From positions 23,826 to 87,825 of the forward strand of contig JAZOQP010000037.1 of assembly GCA_045656145.1 (NCBI GenBank): a stretch of DNA of 64,000 bases, given 5' to 3'. The stretch is from SIG565 sp045656145 (GTDB lineage: Bacteria > Bacillota > Clostridia > Oscillospirales > Acutalibacteraceae). The position numbers and the translations under genes are program-made. Below, piece by piece: positions 13,201-17,917 of the stretch. The notes under the pieces are model-generated. The model saw only the letters and a program-made list of their open reading frames with translations. It was not told the origin of the DNA and made no database searches. Positions within the stretch are counted from its first letter, which is position 1, and each line of letters opens with the position of its first letter.

Positions 13201-14100
13201 CTTTTCATCCTTAAGAACGAAGTTGTTTGAGGTTCCGTTATAGGTAGCGTTGATAAGAGAATACTTACCTAAAAGATAGAAATATCTTGAATTGGATGTT
13301 GCAGCATATCTGCCTGAATAGGTAAAGTCGATAGTATAGTCTGCAAAAGCAGAAACTAATTTACCGCCCTTGGTTTCAGGCTTAAGATACATATAAGCTG
13401 CAGCATTGGTTGCAATACCAAGACCCTTGCCATCTGTATATGTCCAGCTATTCTGTTGGGTAATCCAGTCAGGATTGGTATAGGTGAACTCTACGCCATC
13501 AGCTGTTGTATATGTTTTACCATAATACTTAGCATGAGCAGTATTGAACAATGCCCAATCGCTTGCAGGGTTACCTGCTACGTGAGTACTCTTATGAGCC
13601 GATAATGAACTGCTTGTTTCATCATTCGGGTTAGTAGACGGAGTATAGTTTACGCCATCAATAACCAAAGGCTCAATAGTTTTTAAATCATCAGCAGAGA
13701 AAGTGTAGTCATAAATAACTGCGCTACCGTTTGCTGCCGGTTCAATTATGTAAATAGTTTTTGTTTCGCCGTTTGCTGTGGCTTCGATAGCATAGATATC
13801 GGAACCTGCTACATCAACGGTCTTAGCGGTATCATCAACACGTACACCGCCTGAAGTATCGGTTGTTGACCATGTGATATTAGCGCCGTTATAGGTGTCT
13901 CCACCAAACTGCACGTCAATCTTAGTAAGGTCGATAACCGTGCCCTGCTTTGCAGGAATTACGGGCTTATTGTTAACCACTGTGTAAACTGCAGCGTCAG
14001 CAAAAGCCGTGAAAGCTACTGAAAGCATTGAAACAAGCATTGCCACTGCAAGCAATACTGATAATGCTTTTTTGGTAACTCTCTTAATCGAGTTGTTCAT
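1297..14100 (-). CDS. Giant modular secreted protein: nine repeat modules, beta-helix and SGNH hydrolase
   Basis: The protein has 4267 residues. ATG at 14100 follows a good ribosome site (TCCTCC on plus at about 14107-14113). Residues 1-34 form a Sec signal peptide ending AFA. Nine modules follow, starting near 46, 429, 737, 1058, 1396, 1715, 2046, 2472 and 2802. Each opens with PAIPM-type residues and an Ig-like stretch containing ITWS, then a roughly 200-residue region resembling a concanavalin/LamG-type beta-sandwich. Near 3165-3215 lies an InlB/Flg_new-like repeat (FAGWYTD). Residues about 3378-3900 form a right-handed beta-helix related to the lipoproteins at 24227-27401. About 3928-4130 is an SGNH hydrolase with GGS Ser3941, Asn4013 (SIND) and Asp4101/His4104 (DIVH). 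The last 130 residues look like a carbohydrate-binding beta-sandwich. No LPXTG, SLH or dockerin was seen, so release or non-covalent retention is likely. Polysaccharide binding, cleavage and deacetylation is the inferred role. Confidence 0.85.
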   Translation of the reverse strand: MNNSIKRVTKKALSVLLAVAMLVSMLSVAFTAFADAAVYTVVNNKPVIPAKQGTVIDLTKIDVQFGGDTYNGANITWSTTDTSGGVRVDDTAKTVDVAGSDIYAIEATANGETKTIYIIEPAANGSAVIYDYTFSADDLKTIEPLVIDGVNYTPSTNPNDETSSSLSAHKSTHVAGNPASDWALFNTAHAKYYGKTYTTADGVEFTYTNPDWITQQNSWTYTDGKGLGIATNAAAYMYLKPETKGGKLVSAFADYTIDFTYSGRYAATSNSRYFYLLGKYSLINATYNGTSNNFVLKDEKFAGVQLPGGNNFTYTSFSTVVSGGEGTVISDKTFATATADNNVRVTFNGNNITYAIKLATQSEYTVLYDGVAREGEDIANLKGTIAIDNAEQSRQYNKSITVTIDLTAEAAVMDAYLSDLLIVEASKPAIPLTAGKKLDLSSIYFEFDNGAVARGADITWSTEETGVAVDNTAKTVTMFAPGIYKITAAYAKADAPKTIYIIEPNSDGTKELYYHAFSESEVDTATGDFVADSAWTLTSGAGNLAWNSIGGVQTGNALYCGYQLKPESEAGKLVSSFRDVIIDANIAFSTNFGAADKTFDFSLVGRVNGSTYAGGGFNGAGGQTVDWARLNVSGTENLYTYDTKNTTTNTFYSYRVSLIGNDIKIAKNGVEAPITLSDDQLAKIGDTKTGTISLSDYNTRLVFKDIKVTLVFTADELSAYDHLISDIVLVSADSPAIPMAAKTTADLSNIYFGFDSGLVASGKDITWSTADTSGAVAVEGTTVLLTASGIYTITAEYKGEKKDFYVLEPDADNTKVIYSHTFSENDLVDGQFTEESEWTHTDASALGTSYNGVTGIGNYGNISDYFYLRPDSESGKLVSQFSNVIVEVNYALPSNFNWSGNEIAGPLARVNFVNNTVADGRESYVIVTYTRTNNEGSNQYNQYTDISYSVNGVGGPSTDLGLTIPQKAFSTVKVELIGNSMRTFINTGAGFVETTQDLTADQQEALNNTKGGTIGIFSGQNYRAPLGYAKVSIAFAEDLVKAIKDASSELFVVSNTKPAIPMTVGKKINISDIYFQFPSGKVALGKNITWSTTDETGGLIVEDTEKTIALLSNSILPLTATLGDDVATFYVLEPDSSNEYVLMNYTFSADDVLTGIPADTPTYFGKDDTWIAYSASASSFAFDASKGLSLSAANTNSYALLNPESPYGQLVSSFADYTIESSASNWTPNWNERSDSTFTYYLRYNMAGEKINTANDTYLGFAGCFCSTAYGYAEYSNNGKLSAGSGFGYDPAINAIDTKVKVEGSNLTAWQKNKGASEYTKVYEMNEDTKSDASKLAAARGVTGAGTVGWYSYNIGRAYMQYIKVSISFTEEEIAKFSNPAITTDLVIVPASKPAIPMTIGKKVNVSDIFFAFDSGAVALGKNITWSTTDTTGGVMVADADKAIALLGSDIYTVTAEFNGEEKIFYVLEPDSNNQREIYYHAFSEADVDTSTKNFVADSDWTLVSGAGDLAWNSIGGVQTGGALYCGYVLKPSSDAGKLVSSFRDVIIDANIAFSTSFGAADKSYDFSLVGRMNWENNETLTGATTYAGGGFNGMGGQSVDWARLNVSGTENLYTYDTKNTAVNTFYSYRVSLIGDNIEIYKNGAKAPITLNDTQVSKIGDTKAGTLSLSDYNTRLVFKDIKVTIQFTDEEIATFSKPEINSDLTIVKSGNPVIPMEAGTKISVSDIFFEFNSGKVFSGASIEWSSNNNSVVVDNDTDTITLFAAGRYDITASFGGEEKTLYVITPDENNQHVLMNYIFSSSDTKSGIAAGTPTYFGENDTWIAYNESGNASIAYDSSKGISLSAGNTNTYALLNPDSAYGKLVSNFADYTIETQATSLQLSWGDRYDTYYNIYGRYNVKGSVLSNKNDTYLGIQGLFYSSSNSSIIYSGGNAYAGASSFGYNPSTFSVNTKMTFKGNDLTVWQKNRDDANYTKVYQLSEDTTSDPSKVAAARAVTGAGTVGWYSYNIGRAYIKYFKVTIDIDTDLFAKLKATAENISVIPANNPALPMSVNTVLNLKELYFEFDGGKAVQGKNITWSYEGEKGGVVVSDNDKTITLFTADYLYPITATAGDYTATFYVYALEKDTKIEIYNKEFSSEDFEYNGYGEYFFTKDSEWMSDAVYDESRPSYSNVRWSESHKAIVAMYTEDLANAEGFWLGDWGAGTIFLDPNSESGKLVTSFRDIIVEADAVSTTTYGSSGRGSVGPIARLQINPIDYMDLDGDGELAFESNGDPEIFDWYGDNEWQYDGYDTPWSGKYGYNYDYDTGAYEEIRTIPVNRVASLWRIQGGGDNTAFTLDISTKNLEYVRPDDGMTVPTVPQNFKFYNPSNNNNKPAVSTQTLSVIGNTVTATLQGKEPAGELNTAVFTLTDAQNAALTETDAGTIGFHIDNQCRGGVRAIRAYITPTEAQKALVEKNSTKLQGVYTMKYSAPAMPMEVNYKLDLTNIYFELNENGILGKGSDLTFSVNNSLASVDNVTKTVTMLGEGVATLTVSNGDLSADYYLVTADENGEYVIYDHTFSGLDLSGGAFTEESEWATTFSSSLTINAHGIYGNAASAAAFYLREDSASGKMISRFADITTEFTGVVNGVVGRLFGSILRVDLGDNDAYDSTDSGLFFGVFPYASNSAAPNNASWMRLFYSGVRQDSDRHIMLKDQNGNDFIINNEGQTYTYRTTVNGANAAVSFKTVSHADPTDVRTSYKDLSGYPIPKALQKGGTAGFYTDSDARNINVSNFKAIITIDETLKQNIKNNSVKVNIIDSTKPAIPMNVGQTLDLKLLTLTADNGVLIDGATATWSLSDENAYVVLDTVDRAVIAYSSGYATLTATDSLGNSVNIYITIADSKGEYTIYYHKFSLNDLEIAADGNYVFTDASEWYGKSLSSGYADSEIKLGFNKSISADGYVMRGMTATNGNSTGWAMYVRPDSASGIKLSKFSDITLNTYLIPQANNANFYYNYTRLKINEDGTIGNNFNQMVRVGNSGAPATWVRVNKNNNSNGYIREIRNITTPAGENFAPTQFQGWYATYTVSGAENGSITYASKADYSDAITITHSPSGANISTADGASKDVAYDINRVDDSLISEGGTIGFGGGALAMISYDFVEVQITFTDAELAYYDQFKADNNSVKVQEFEDISKYRGEPYTAPDAPYGKVFAGWYTDANCTETLDPSVKSGKAYAKFVSNEVFSVKWQITDPADTFERVVNGKQRKDNSFDLRLVSTVDTTKYNRVGFTLERSDGKVAGFTTDTVYKKITGEQGTVVYDPTSFADISKYFITVNVTNFDWATWGNEFFTATTVFETKDGTIVYNTSNANTFKPSNDTQAIDLAEAEMYEKIKNNPDTLTANKVYYVSNSGADSYYAGTKSSPYKTLNYAMSKAKTYKDNNPSKTVAILLKRGDTFRESVLMGKDISIGAYGTGAKPKVYGSWDALTDSRISAQKIDYFQIDANDTKQAGLRLDKFTAPEGTELWSINLTNSELWGATKLDFGSIFFVEDEAEQNVIAADKKWFKAEENYRYDASLDDMVEAYDFFFDYNNKMVYVLLPEGKNLTDFAHVEIQNSGAVLYAQPNTGNSFDCDDSMSNISFQNLEIRYGNFGISVSEAHVDASNTTNPFTGHQNFKADGLEIGWIGGARQGDEGVYNSSAHGSYTRLGNGIEIWGGCENMVVENCYIYQVYDAAVTFQFNVRRNNGGYEDITTDYILYKDINISNNLLTDNVYNFEYFMSVDMEDSATIETYDYAKMQNISFSDNICRRAGGTADNEMWGLAYRPDKGVASHIKGGNTYGNHTILDENGDSTFVIENNIFDSAVNSALGVSASNEGGEPEFRNNIYVVANNEKFTVNNKSYEGKQFIKLFDKTGSLVTKATAGSVYASARTLSTWGGVEEIDNLANTNYKLKNGENINVGYLGGSVTAGTGADDASTQSWRALTTAYLTEKAAATGSLITETNAAWGGTGSSWGFFRMNEQLLKNDLDLVFVEFSINDVYAGLSKTQSALYMEGIIKKLREVNPYMDIVIVFITDEGHIGGADWDNKAAHKAVAEHYGIPTIDVGAALAKDMAETGKQWSDYSEDIVHPNADAYEIYAIEVAQSLDVLLTAEAPAGLVKHEVPTTDLVSNQATLTEIVTVDRIANVNGFEVRDNTFTTFVEEEFFGSAGSSFTYTFTGNSLGLFLSNLENAPGTVTFKATIDGKETVEKTFKGGDCRELPLVENLKNGTHTVKVEVVSGGEIAIGGILIAK

Positions 14101-14141
14101 AAATTTATCCTCCTAATTATGATTAATTACGATTTTTGTTT

Positions 14142-14312
14142 TTAACCCCAAGGATTATTGGGATTGCCTGTGCCATCACCGAAGCCATCGCCTGAATCAA
14201 CTTCGGTATCAATGCCGCCGCCATCAGGTTCCACTTTCAATGATGTTACGATAACATCTTCAGAAAGGAATTTTACTATTTCCAATTCCGGTGTTACGTA
14301 CAAACTTTTCAT
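14142..14312 (-). CDS. 56-residue Gly/Asp-rich peptide of unknown function, upstream of the giant gene
   Basis: ATG 14310-14312 is chosen because a consensus GGAGG (plus 14321-14325) sits 8 nt upstream; an in-frame TTG five codons earlier would overlap that site. The N-terminal half (MKSLYVTPELEIVKF, then SEDVIVTS) resembles the leader-like half of a widespread but poorly characterised clostridial small-protein class. The C-terminal half is rich in Gly, Asp, Asn and Pro (DGGG, GDGFGDG) and ends in PWG. There is no signal peptide, Cys or membrane segment. The gene lies 41 bp before the giant exoprotein, with no terminator between, so both are probably one transcript. The leader/core look would fit a RiPP-like precursor, but no maturation enzyme is nearby. 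Function unknown. Confidence 0.7.
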   Translation of the reverse strand: MKSLYVTPELEIVKFLSEDVIVTSLKVEPDGGGIDTEVDSGDGFGDGTGNPNNPWG

Positions 14313-14349
14313 TTCCTCTACCTCCAAAACTAAATAATGTTACAGTGTT

Positions 14350-14378
14350 ATCATATCATACCCTATTTTACCTTGCAA
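14350..14378 (-). promoter_or_regulatory. Sigma-A type promoter for the small peptide and giant exoprotein
   Basis: On the minus strand a -35 TTGCAA (14373-14378) and -10 TATGAT (14350-14355) are separated by 17 bp, 38 bp before the ATG of the 56-residue peptide. A second overlapping TATGAT at 14355-14360 with TTGCTT gives an alternative. Confidence 0.6.
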
Positions 14379-14516
14379 GCAATAGATTTTCTCTTTAATG
14401 TTTCCCCTTTTTTTAGTGCCTAAAAGCAGTACTATTTTAAGGTTTCAAAAAATATAGTTTTAGACCTTTTAACAAAAACTGTAAACCCTTTTGATATTAA
14501 TTATTGAAATAATGCA

Positions 14517-14549
14517 AAAGGCAGAGTGGCTTTACTCCACCCTGCCTTT
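14517..14549 (-). terminator. Terminator of the Asn-rich lipoprotein-like gene
   Basis: Stem AAAGGCAG.GTGG (14517-14529) pairs with CCAC.CTGCCTTT (14537-14549) around a 7-nt loop, 18 bp past the stop codon. It separates the Asn-rich gene from the peptide/exoprotein unit. Confidence 0.75.
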
Positions 14550-14567
14550 ATATTATATATGTATTAA

Positions 14568-15488
14568 TTATCCGTTTAATCCGCCCATACTGTTTCCGAT
14601 GGAATCATTAACAGGCTCTTCTTCCTCTTGACCGCCGCCCTGGTTTCCACCTTGGTTATCGCCGGTATTATCATTGTTATCGTCGTTGCTGTTGTCGTTG
14701 TTGTTATTGTCGTTGTTATCGTTGTTATCGTTGTTATCGTTACTATTATCGTTGTTATTGTTGTTATCGCTGTTATTGTTGTCGTTATTATTATTGTTGT
14801 TATCGTTGTTATTATTATCGTTGTTATTATTGTTATTATTGTCGTTATTGTTGTTATTATCGTTGCTATTATCGTTGTTATTGTCGTTATCGCTGTTATT
14901 ATCGTTGCTATTATCGTTGTTATTGTTGTTATCGCTGTTATTGTTGTCGTTATTGTTGTTATTATTGTTGTTATTATCGTTGTTATTATTGTTGTTATTA
15001 TTGTTGTTGTTATTATTGTTGTTGTTATTATTGTTGTTATTATTATTATTGTTATTGTTATTGTTATTATTATTATTGTTGTTATTATTGTTATTATTAT
15101 TGTTATTGTTATTATTGTTATTATTGTTATTATTGTTATTATTGTTGTTATTGTTGTCGTCATTATCAGAGAAAAGGTCATCGAAATCATTGCCCTGATT
15201 ATTGCCGCCCAGATTATTACTTCCTTCTTCGCCGCCATCAATTATGCCATTGGAATTAGGCTTATTGCTTTCGGAATTACCGTTACCACTACCGCTGCCA
15301 TCAGGAGTAGTGCTTTCTCCGCCGTTATTATCGGGGAGCTCGGTACCGTTATCGGTGCCCTGCTCTATCTGAGAGTTACTACCCGCGGTTTCTCCCGCAC
15401 CATTAGGGTTACATGTTGCAAGAATTATTGCAACGGCTAAAGCTACAACAACTATAGGAATTAAGATAAATAATGTCTTTTTATTCAT
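14568..15488 (-). CDS. Secreted or lipid-anchored Asn/Asp homopolymer protein
   Basis: The 306-residue protein starts at ATG 15488 after GGTGG. A short basic end and a hydrophobic segment (about residues 5-25) lead to LATC, a weak lipobox with Thr at -1, so it is either a lipoprotein or held by an N-terminal membrane segment. A Gly/Ser/Asn/Pro-rich linker of about 80 residues follows. Then comes a roughly 165-residue tract built almost only of Asn and Asp, including 59 consecutive Asn codons at 14979-15155. The C-terminus is Gly/Gln/Glu-rich. The Asn run mixes AAC and AAT. Other frames show long Leu, Val/Ile or Thr/Ile runs that merely reflect the triplet repeat. Own promoter and terminator indicate a single-gene unit. 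No enzymatic domain is visible; a disordered cell-surface spacer or brush is an inference. Confidence 0.75.
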   Translation of the reverse strand: MNKKTLFILIPIVVVALAVAIILATCNPNGAGETAGSNSQIEQGTDNGTELPDNNGGESTTPDGSGSGNGNSESNKPNSNGIIDGGEEGSNNLGGNNQGNDFDDLFSDNDDNNNNNNNNNNNNNNNNNNNNNNNNNNNNNNNNNNNNNNNNNNNNNNNNNNNNNNNNNNNDNNNNNNNNNDNNNSDNNNNNDNSNDNNSDNDNNNDNSNDNNNNNDNNNNNNNDNNNNDNNNNNNDNNNSDNNNNNDNSNDNNDNNDNNDNNNNDNSNDDNNDNTGDNQGGNQGGGQEEEEPVNDSIGNSMGGLNG

Positions 15489-15508
15489 ACGAACACCACC
15501 TTAAATTT

Positions 15509-15537
15509 AGTATACAATATATTCCTTAATAAATCAA
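15509..15537 (-). promoter_or_regulatory. Promoter of the Asn-rich gene
   Basis: Minus-strand -35 TTGATT (15532-15537), 17-bp spacer, -10 TATACT (15509-15514), 20 bp upstream of the start codon. Confidence 0.65.
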
Positions 15538-15559
15538 GAAGATAATTTTAACAAAACCC

Positions 15560-15588
15560 TTGACAAATGGCTCCAAATACCTTATTAT
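15560..15588 (+). promoter_or_regulatory. Promoter of tRNA-Leu
   Basis: Perfect -35 TTGACA (15560-15565), 17-bp spacer, -10 TATTAT (15583-15588), 22 bp ahead of the mature tRNA 5' end. Confidence 0.8.
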
Positions 15589-15610
15589 ATTTAAGTGCTA
15601 AATTTAATAT

Positions 15611-15697
15611 GCCGCTGTGGTGGAATAGGCAGACACAAGGGACTTAAAATCCCTCGGGGGCGACTCCGTACCGGTTCAAGTCCGGTCAGCGGCACCA
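15611..15697 (+). tRNA. tRNA-Leu (anticodon UAA)
   Basis: An 87-nt type II (class II) tRNA folds with acceptor stem GCCGCTG/CAGCGGC, discriminator A and an encoded CCA end. The anticodon loop CTTAAAA between GGGA and TCCC gives anticodon TAA. A variable arm (CTCGGGGGCGACTCCG) and a T-loop GTTCAAG are present, as expected for leucine. It has its own promoter and terminator and is monocistronic. Confidence 0.95.
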
Positions 15698-15730
15698 AAA
15701 ATCCCGTTCACGAAAGTGAATGGGATTTTT
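15698..15730 (+). terminator. Terminator after tRNA-Leu
   Basis: Stem AAAATCCCGTTCAC, tetraloop GAAA, and GTGAATGGGATTTTT directly after the CCA end, with one G-T wobble and a U-tract. Confidence 0.85.
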
Positions 15731-15774
15731 ACTTTTTACTTCTTATCTCTTCACTATTACATCAAAATTAAACT

Positions 15775-15803
15775 TTGCACCTTTTTATTCAAGCTGATAT
15801 ACC
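15775..15803 (+). promoter_or_regulatory. Probable promoter of the DUF6774-like microprotein
   Basis: -35 TTGCAC (15775-15780), 17-bp spacer, -10 TATACC (15798-15803). This would leave a 5' untranslated region of about 65 nt. Confidence 0.45.
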
Positions 15804-15874
15804 AAAACAATTTAACAGCATATACTAATACTGGGCATATAGAAACCATAAAATATGAAAGTTATTGATACGCT

Positions 15875-16039
15875 ATGAATTCGTTAGAACTAACAACCGC
15901 AATAACTGCGCTTGCCAATACCATTGCTTGCAACCTCTCGATTGATGAAATGGCTCTTTTAGCAAGCATTCTCGTTCAGTTGGGCGACACCCTCGCCACA
16001 ATTGCGGCAAGAGAAAATTTATGCATAGATAAAAAATAA
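15875..16039 (+). CDS. 54-residue DUF6774-like microprotein
   Basis: The frame starts MNSLELTTAITALANTIA and continues with LSIDEMALLASILVQLGDTLATIAA. The pattern of a helical ALAN.IAC..S..E segment followed by a QLGDTLATI segment matches, from memory, the small clostridial family DUF6774, whose function is unknown. It is predicted to be two amphipathic helices with two Cys and no signal peptide. A strong hairpin terminator begins at its stop codon, supporting it as a real transcript unit. The ribosome site is poor. A 7-codon frame (ATG at 15855) ends TGA overlapping this ATG (ATGA), so translational coupling to a mini-leader is possible. The family call is from memory and should be checked by profile search. 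Confidence 0.7.
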   Translation: MNSLELTTAITALANTIACNLSIDEMALLASILVQLGDTLATIAARENLCIDKK

Positions 16040-16076
16040 CCGAGGTCTGATTTAAAATATCAGACCTCGGTTTATT
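16040..16076. terminator. Bidirectional terminator between convergent genes
   Basis: A perfect 12-bp stem (16040-16051 with 16059-16070) with T-rich flanks on both strands serves the microprotein (plus) and the AIM24-like gene (minus). Confidence 0.85.
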
Positions 16077-16085
16077 TATCGCTTA

Positions 16086-16814
16086 CTAATCTCTTCCTCC
16101 GAAGTTTAAATTAAAACCATCCGAGTTATTTGATGATGGCTGAGGTAAATAAGGAATAAGGCGCTCAGCTGTATTAATAATCGGCATAGACTGAATATAC
16201 ACTTTACCGGGGCCTGTAATTCGGGTGTTGAAAACACCTTCTCCGCCAAACAAAATATTTTTAAAGCCCCTAACGGTTTCAATATCCATGCTGCAACTTT
16301 CGCTCATTGCCGCAAGGTAACCTGTATCAACAATTATGCTCTCCCCTACGCCTAAGGTGTATTCCTTGCAATAGCCATCGATTTCAATGAAGGCGGTGCC
16401 TTCGCCCGAAATCTTTTGCATAATGAATCCTTCTCCGCCAAACAAACCTCTGCCTAGAGATTTTTGGAAAAACACGGATAAATCTAAACCCTTCTCCATT
16501 GCTAAGAAGCCTGATTTTTGAACAATAATGCCGTTACCCAATGTTACTTCAAAAGGAATTATAGAGCCGGGGAAAGATGAAGCAAAAGCAATCATTCCGC
16601 TGCTACCCTGCGGGGTATATTCATTCATAAATATGGAATCTCCCGAAAGAAGCCTACCAAGTGCCTTTTTAATTCCACCGCCGCTATTGGTTTGCATCTG
16701 CATATTGGGGCTCATCCAACTCATTGCGCCACTTTGAGTGCAAAGGGATTGACCCACTTCGGGATAACAAATAACAACCGGTAAATTGCCACCTTCAATT
16801 TCATATTTAATCAT
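16086..16814 (-). CDS. AIM24 / TIGR00266 family protein
   Basis: The 242-residue protein has the features of the AIM24 (TIGR00266) family: the opening IEGGNLPVV..., SGAMSWM near residues 28-34, a middle GGGI..ALGRLLSGDS..N.Y segment, the repeated LFGGEGF/LFGGEGV glycine motifs, and a late GPGKVYIQSMP. The fold is a trimeric double beta-helix. Bacterial function is not established; the yeast homologue is mitochondrial. No signal peptide or membrane segment is seen, so it is cytosolic. GGAGGGGAAG precedes the ATG. It lies 36 bp downstream of the rhodanese gene and may share its promoter. Family call is confident, function unknown. Confidence 0.85.
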   Translation of the reverse strand: MIKYEIEGGNLPVVICYPEVGQSLCTQSGAMSWMSPNMQMQTNSGGGIKKALGRLLSGDSIFMNEYTPQGSSGMIAFASSFPGSIIPFEVTLGNGIIVQKSGFLAMEKGLDLSVFFQKSLGRGLFGGEGFIMQKISGEGTAFIEIDGYCKEYTLGVGESIIVDTGYLAAMSESCSMDIETVRGFKNILFGGEGVFNTRITGPGKVYIQSMPIINTAERLIPYLPQPSSNNSDGFNLNFGGRD

Positions 16815-16850
16815 AACTTCCCCTCCAATTATATAAGTTGTAAATTTATC

Positions 16851-17243
16851 TTATTTCACAGTTTCATAAGGCCAGCTGATAATTCCGCCAAATTCTTTAA
16901 CATTGGTATATCCCATATCGGCAAGAGCCTGCGCAACTTTTTTACTTCGATTACCGCTTCGGCAATAAACCAAAATTAATTTATCCTTGTTTGGAAACAT
17001 TTGCGGTGCTAGTTCCTTAACATTCTCCTCTTGAAGAACAATAGCATTTTTAATATGACCCGATTCAAATTCCTCGGGAGTTCTGGCATCAACTATTATA
17101 TAATCCTTCTCGGTATCTATAATCTGCTTGGCTTCCTGAGGGGTAATTTGAGTATATTCAATCTTTTCTTCCTTACAAGATGATAAACAAAAAAGAGAAA
17201 GACAAACAAAAAGCACCGAAATCATTCCTTTTAATATTTTCAT
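16851..17243 (-). CDS. Rhodanese-like lipoprotein
   Basis: The 130-residue precursor has a signal peptide ending in a lipobox (LSSC, Cys23) and then a single rhodanese domain from about residue 30 to the end. The domain carries VDARTPEEFESGHI near 51-64 and the active-site loop CRSGNR with Cys94. It probably handles sulfane sulfur or thiol exchange on the outer face of the membrane. One domain with one active Cys is typical of PspE/GlpE-size proteins. The gene heads a two-gene unit with the AIM24-like gene and has its own promoter. The physiological sulfur acceptor is unknown. Confidence 0.88.
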   Translation of the reverse strand: MKILKGMISVLFVCLSLFCLSSCKEEKIEYTQITPQEAKQIIDTEKDYIIVDARTPEEFESGHIKNAIVLQEENVKELAPQMFPNKDKLILVYCRSGNRSKKVAQALADMGYTNVKEFGGIISWPYETVK

Positions 17244-17271
17244 AAACCTACTCCTTAAATTTCTTTATTAA

Positions 17272-17300
17272 ATTATATCACTTTTTTAAAGGTTATACAA
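17272..17300 (-). promoter_or_regulatory. Promoter of rhodanese and AIM24-like genes
   Basis: Minus strand -35 TTGTAT (17295-17300), 17-bp spacer, -10 TATAAT (17272-17277), 29 bp from the start codon. Confidence 0.7.
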
Positions 17301-17351
17301 TAGCAATTCATAAAGAAATGGAATTAACATATAAATAATTAAGGTGGTATA

Positions 17352-17879
17352 ATGAAAAACAAACTCTTATTTTGGCAAACCGCAGGATTTATTTTCACTA
17401 GTGTTATGGGCACCCTTTTGCACTTTCTATATGAATGGAGCAATAATTCCATTCTTATAGCACCCTTTTCGGCGGTTAATGAATCGATTTTTGAGCATAT
17501 GAAACTGCTTTATTTCCCGCTACTTATCTTTTCTATTATTCAATATAAATTCATAGGAAGGTATTTCGAAAACTTTTGGTATGCAAAACTTATTGGAACA
17601 ACCTTAGGCCTGTTGATTATCCCTACGCTGTTTTACACATACACCGGTGCTTTTGGGGTTATGAAGGATTGGTTTAATATTACAATTTTCTTTATTGCCG
17701 CCGCCATTACCTATTATACCGAAACCAAAATATTAAAAAGTAGAAAATGTTCTCTTCCTTCTGCCATTTCACTTTTTATTCTCATTTTAATTGGAATTGT
17801 TTTTATTGTTCTTACCTTTTCCCCTCCAAAATTGCCTCTTTTTATAGATCCCATCACAAAGCTTTACGGAATAATATAA
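17352..17879 (+). CDS. DUF6512-like integral membrane protein
   Basis: The 175-residue protein is almost wholly hydrophobic, with about five predicted membrane helices (near residues 7-27, 48-65, 78-98, 105-122 and 136-158). Conserved-looking features are GTLLHFLYEWS near the start and APFSAVNESIFEHMKLLYFP in the second part, which I associate with the DUF6512 family of Clostridia. AAGGTGG lies 5 nt before ATG. It is transcribed alone, divergent from the rhodanese gene, and ends in a strong hairpin. No transport or enzymatic motif is recognised. Function unknown. Confidence 0.75.
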   Translation: MKNKLLFWQTAGFIFTSVMGTLLHFLYEWSNNSILIAPFSAVNESIFEHMKLLYFPLLIFSIIQYKFIGRYFENFWYAKLIGTTLGLLIIPTLFYTYTGAFGVMKDWFNITIFFIAAAITYYTETKILKSRKCSLPSAISLFILILIGIVFIVLTFSPPKLPLFIDPITKLYGII

Positions 17880-17917
17880 AAACCCGAGTTGTATTAAAAT
17901 ACAACTCGGGTTTTGTT
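17879..17917. terminator. Bidirectional terminator
   Basis: A 16-bp stem AAAACCCGAGTTGTAT with its complement around TAAA, T-rich on both sides, lies between the convergent DUF6512-like gene and the propeller gene. Confidence 0.85.

Noticed and set aside
14660..15170. CRISPR-like or minisatellite array
   Set aside because: It is a short-period triplet repeat within one coding frame, without unique spacers or cas genes.
14628..15440. Long plus-strand frames rich in Leu or Val/Ile opposite the Asn-rich gene, and a Thr/Ile-rich minus frame
   Set aside because: They are reading-frame shadows of the AAC/AAT triplet repeat, with no ribosome site or protein-like composition.
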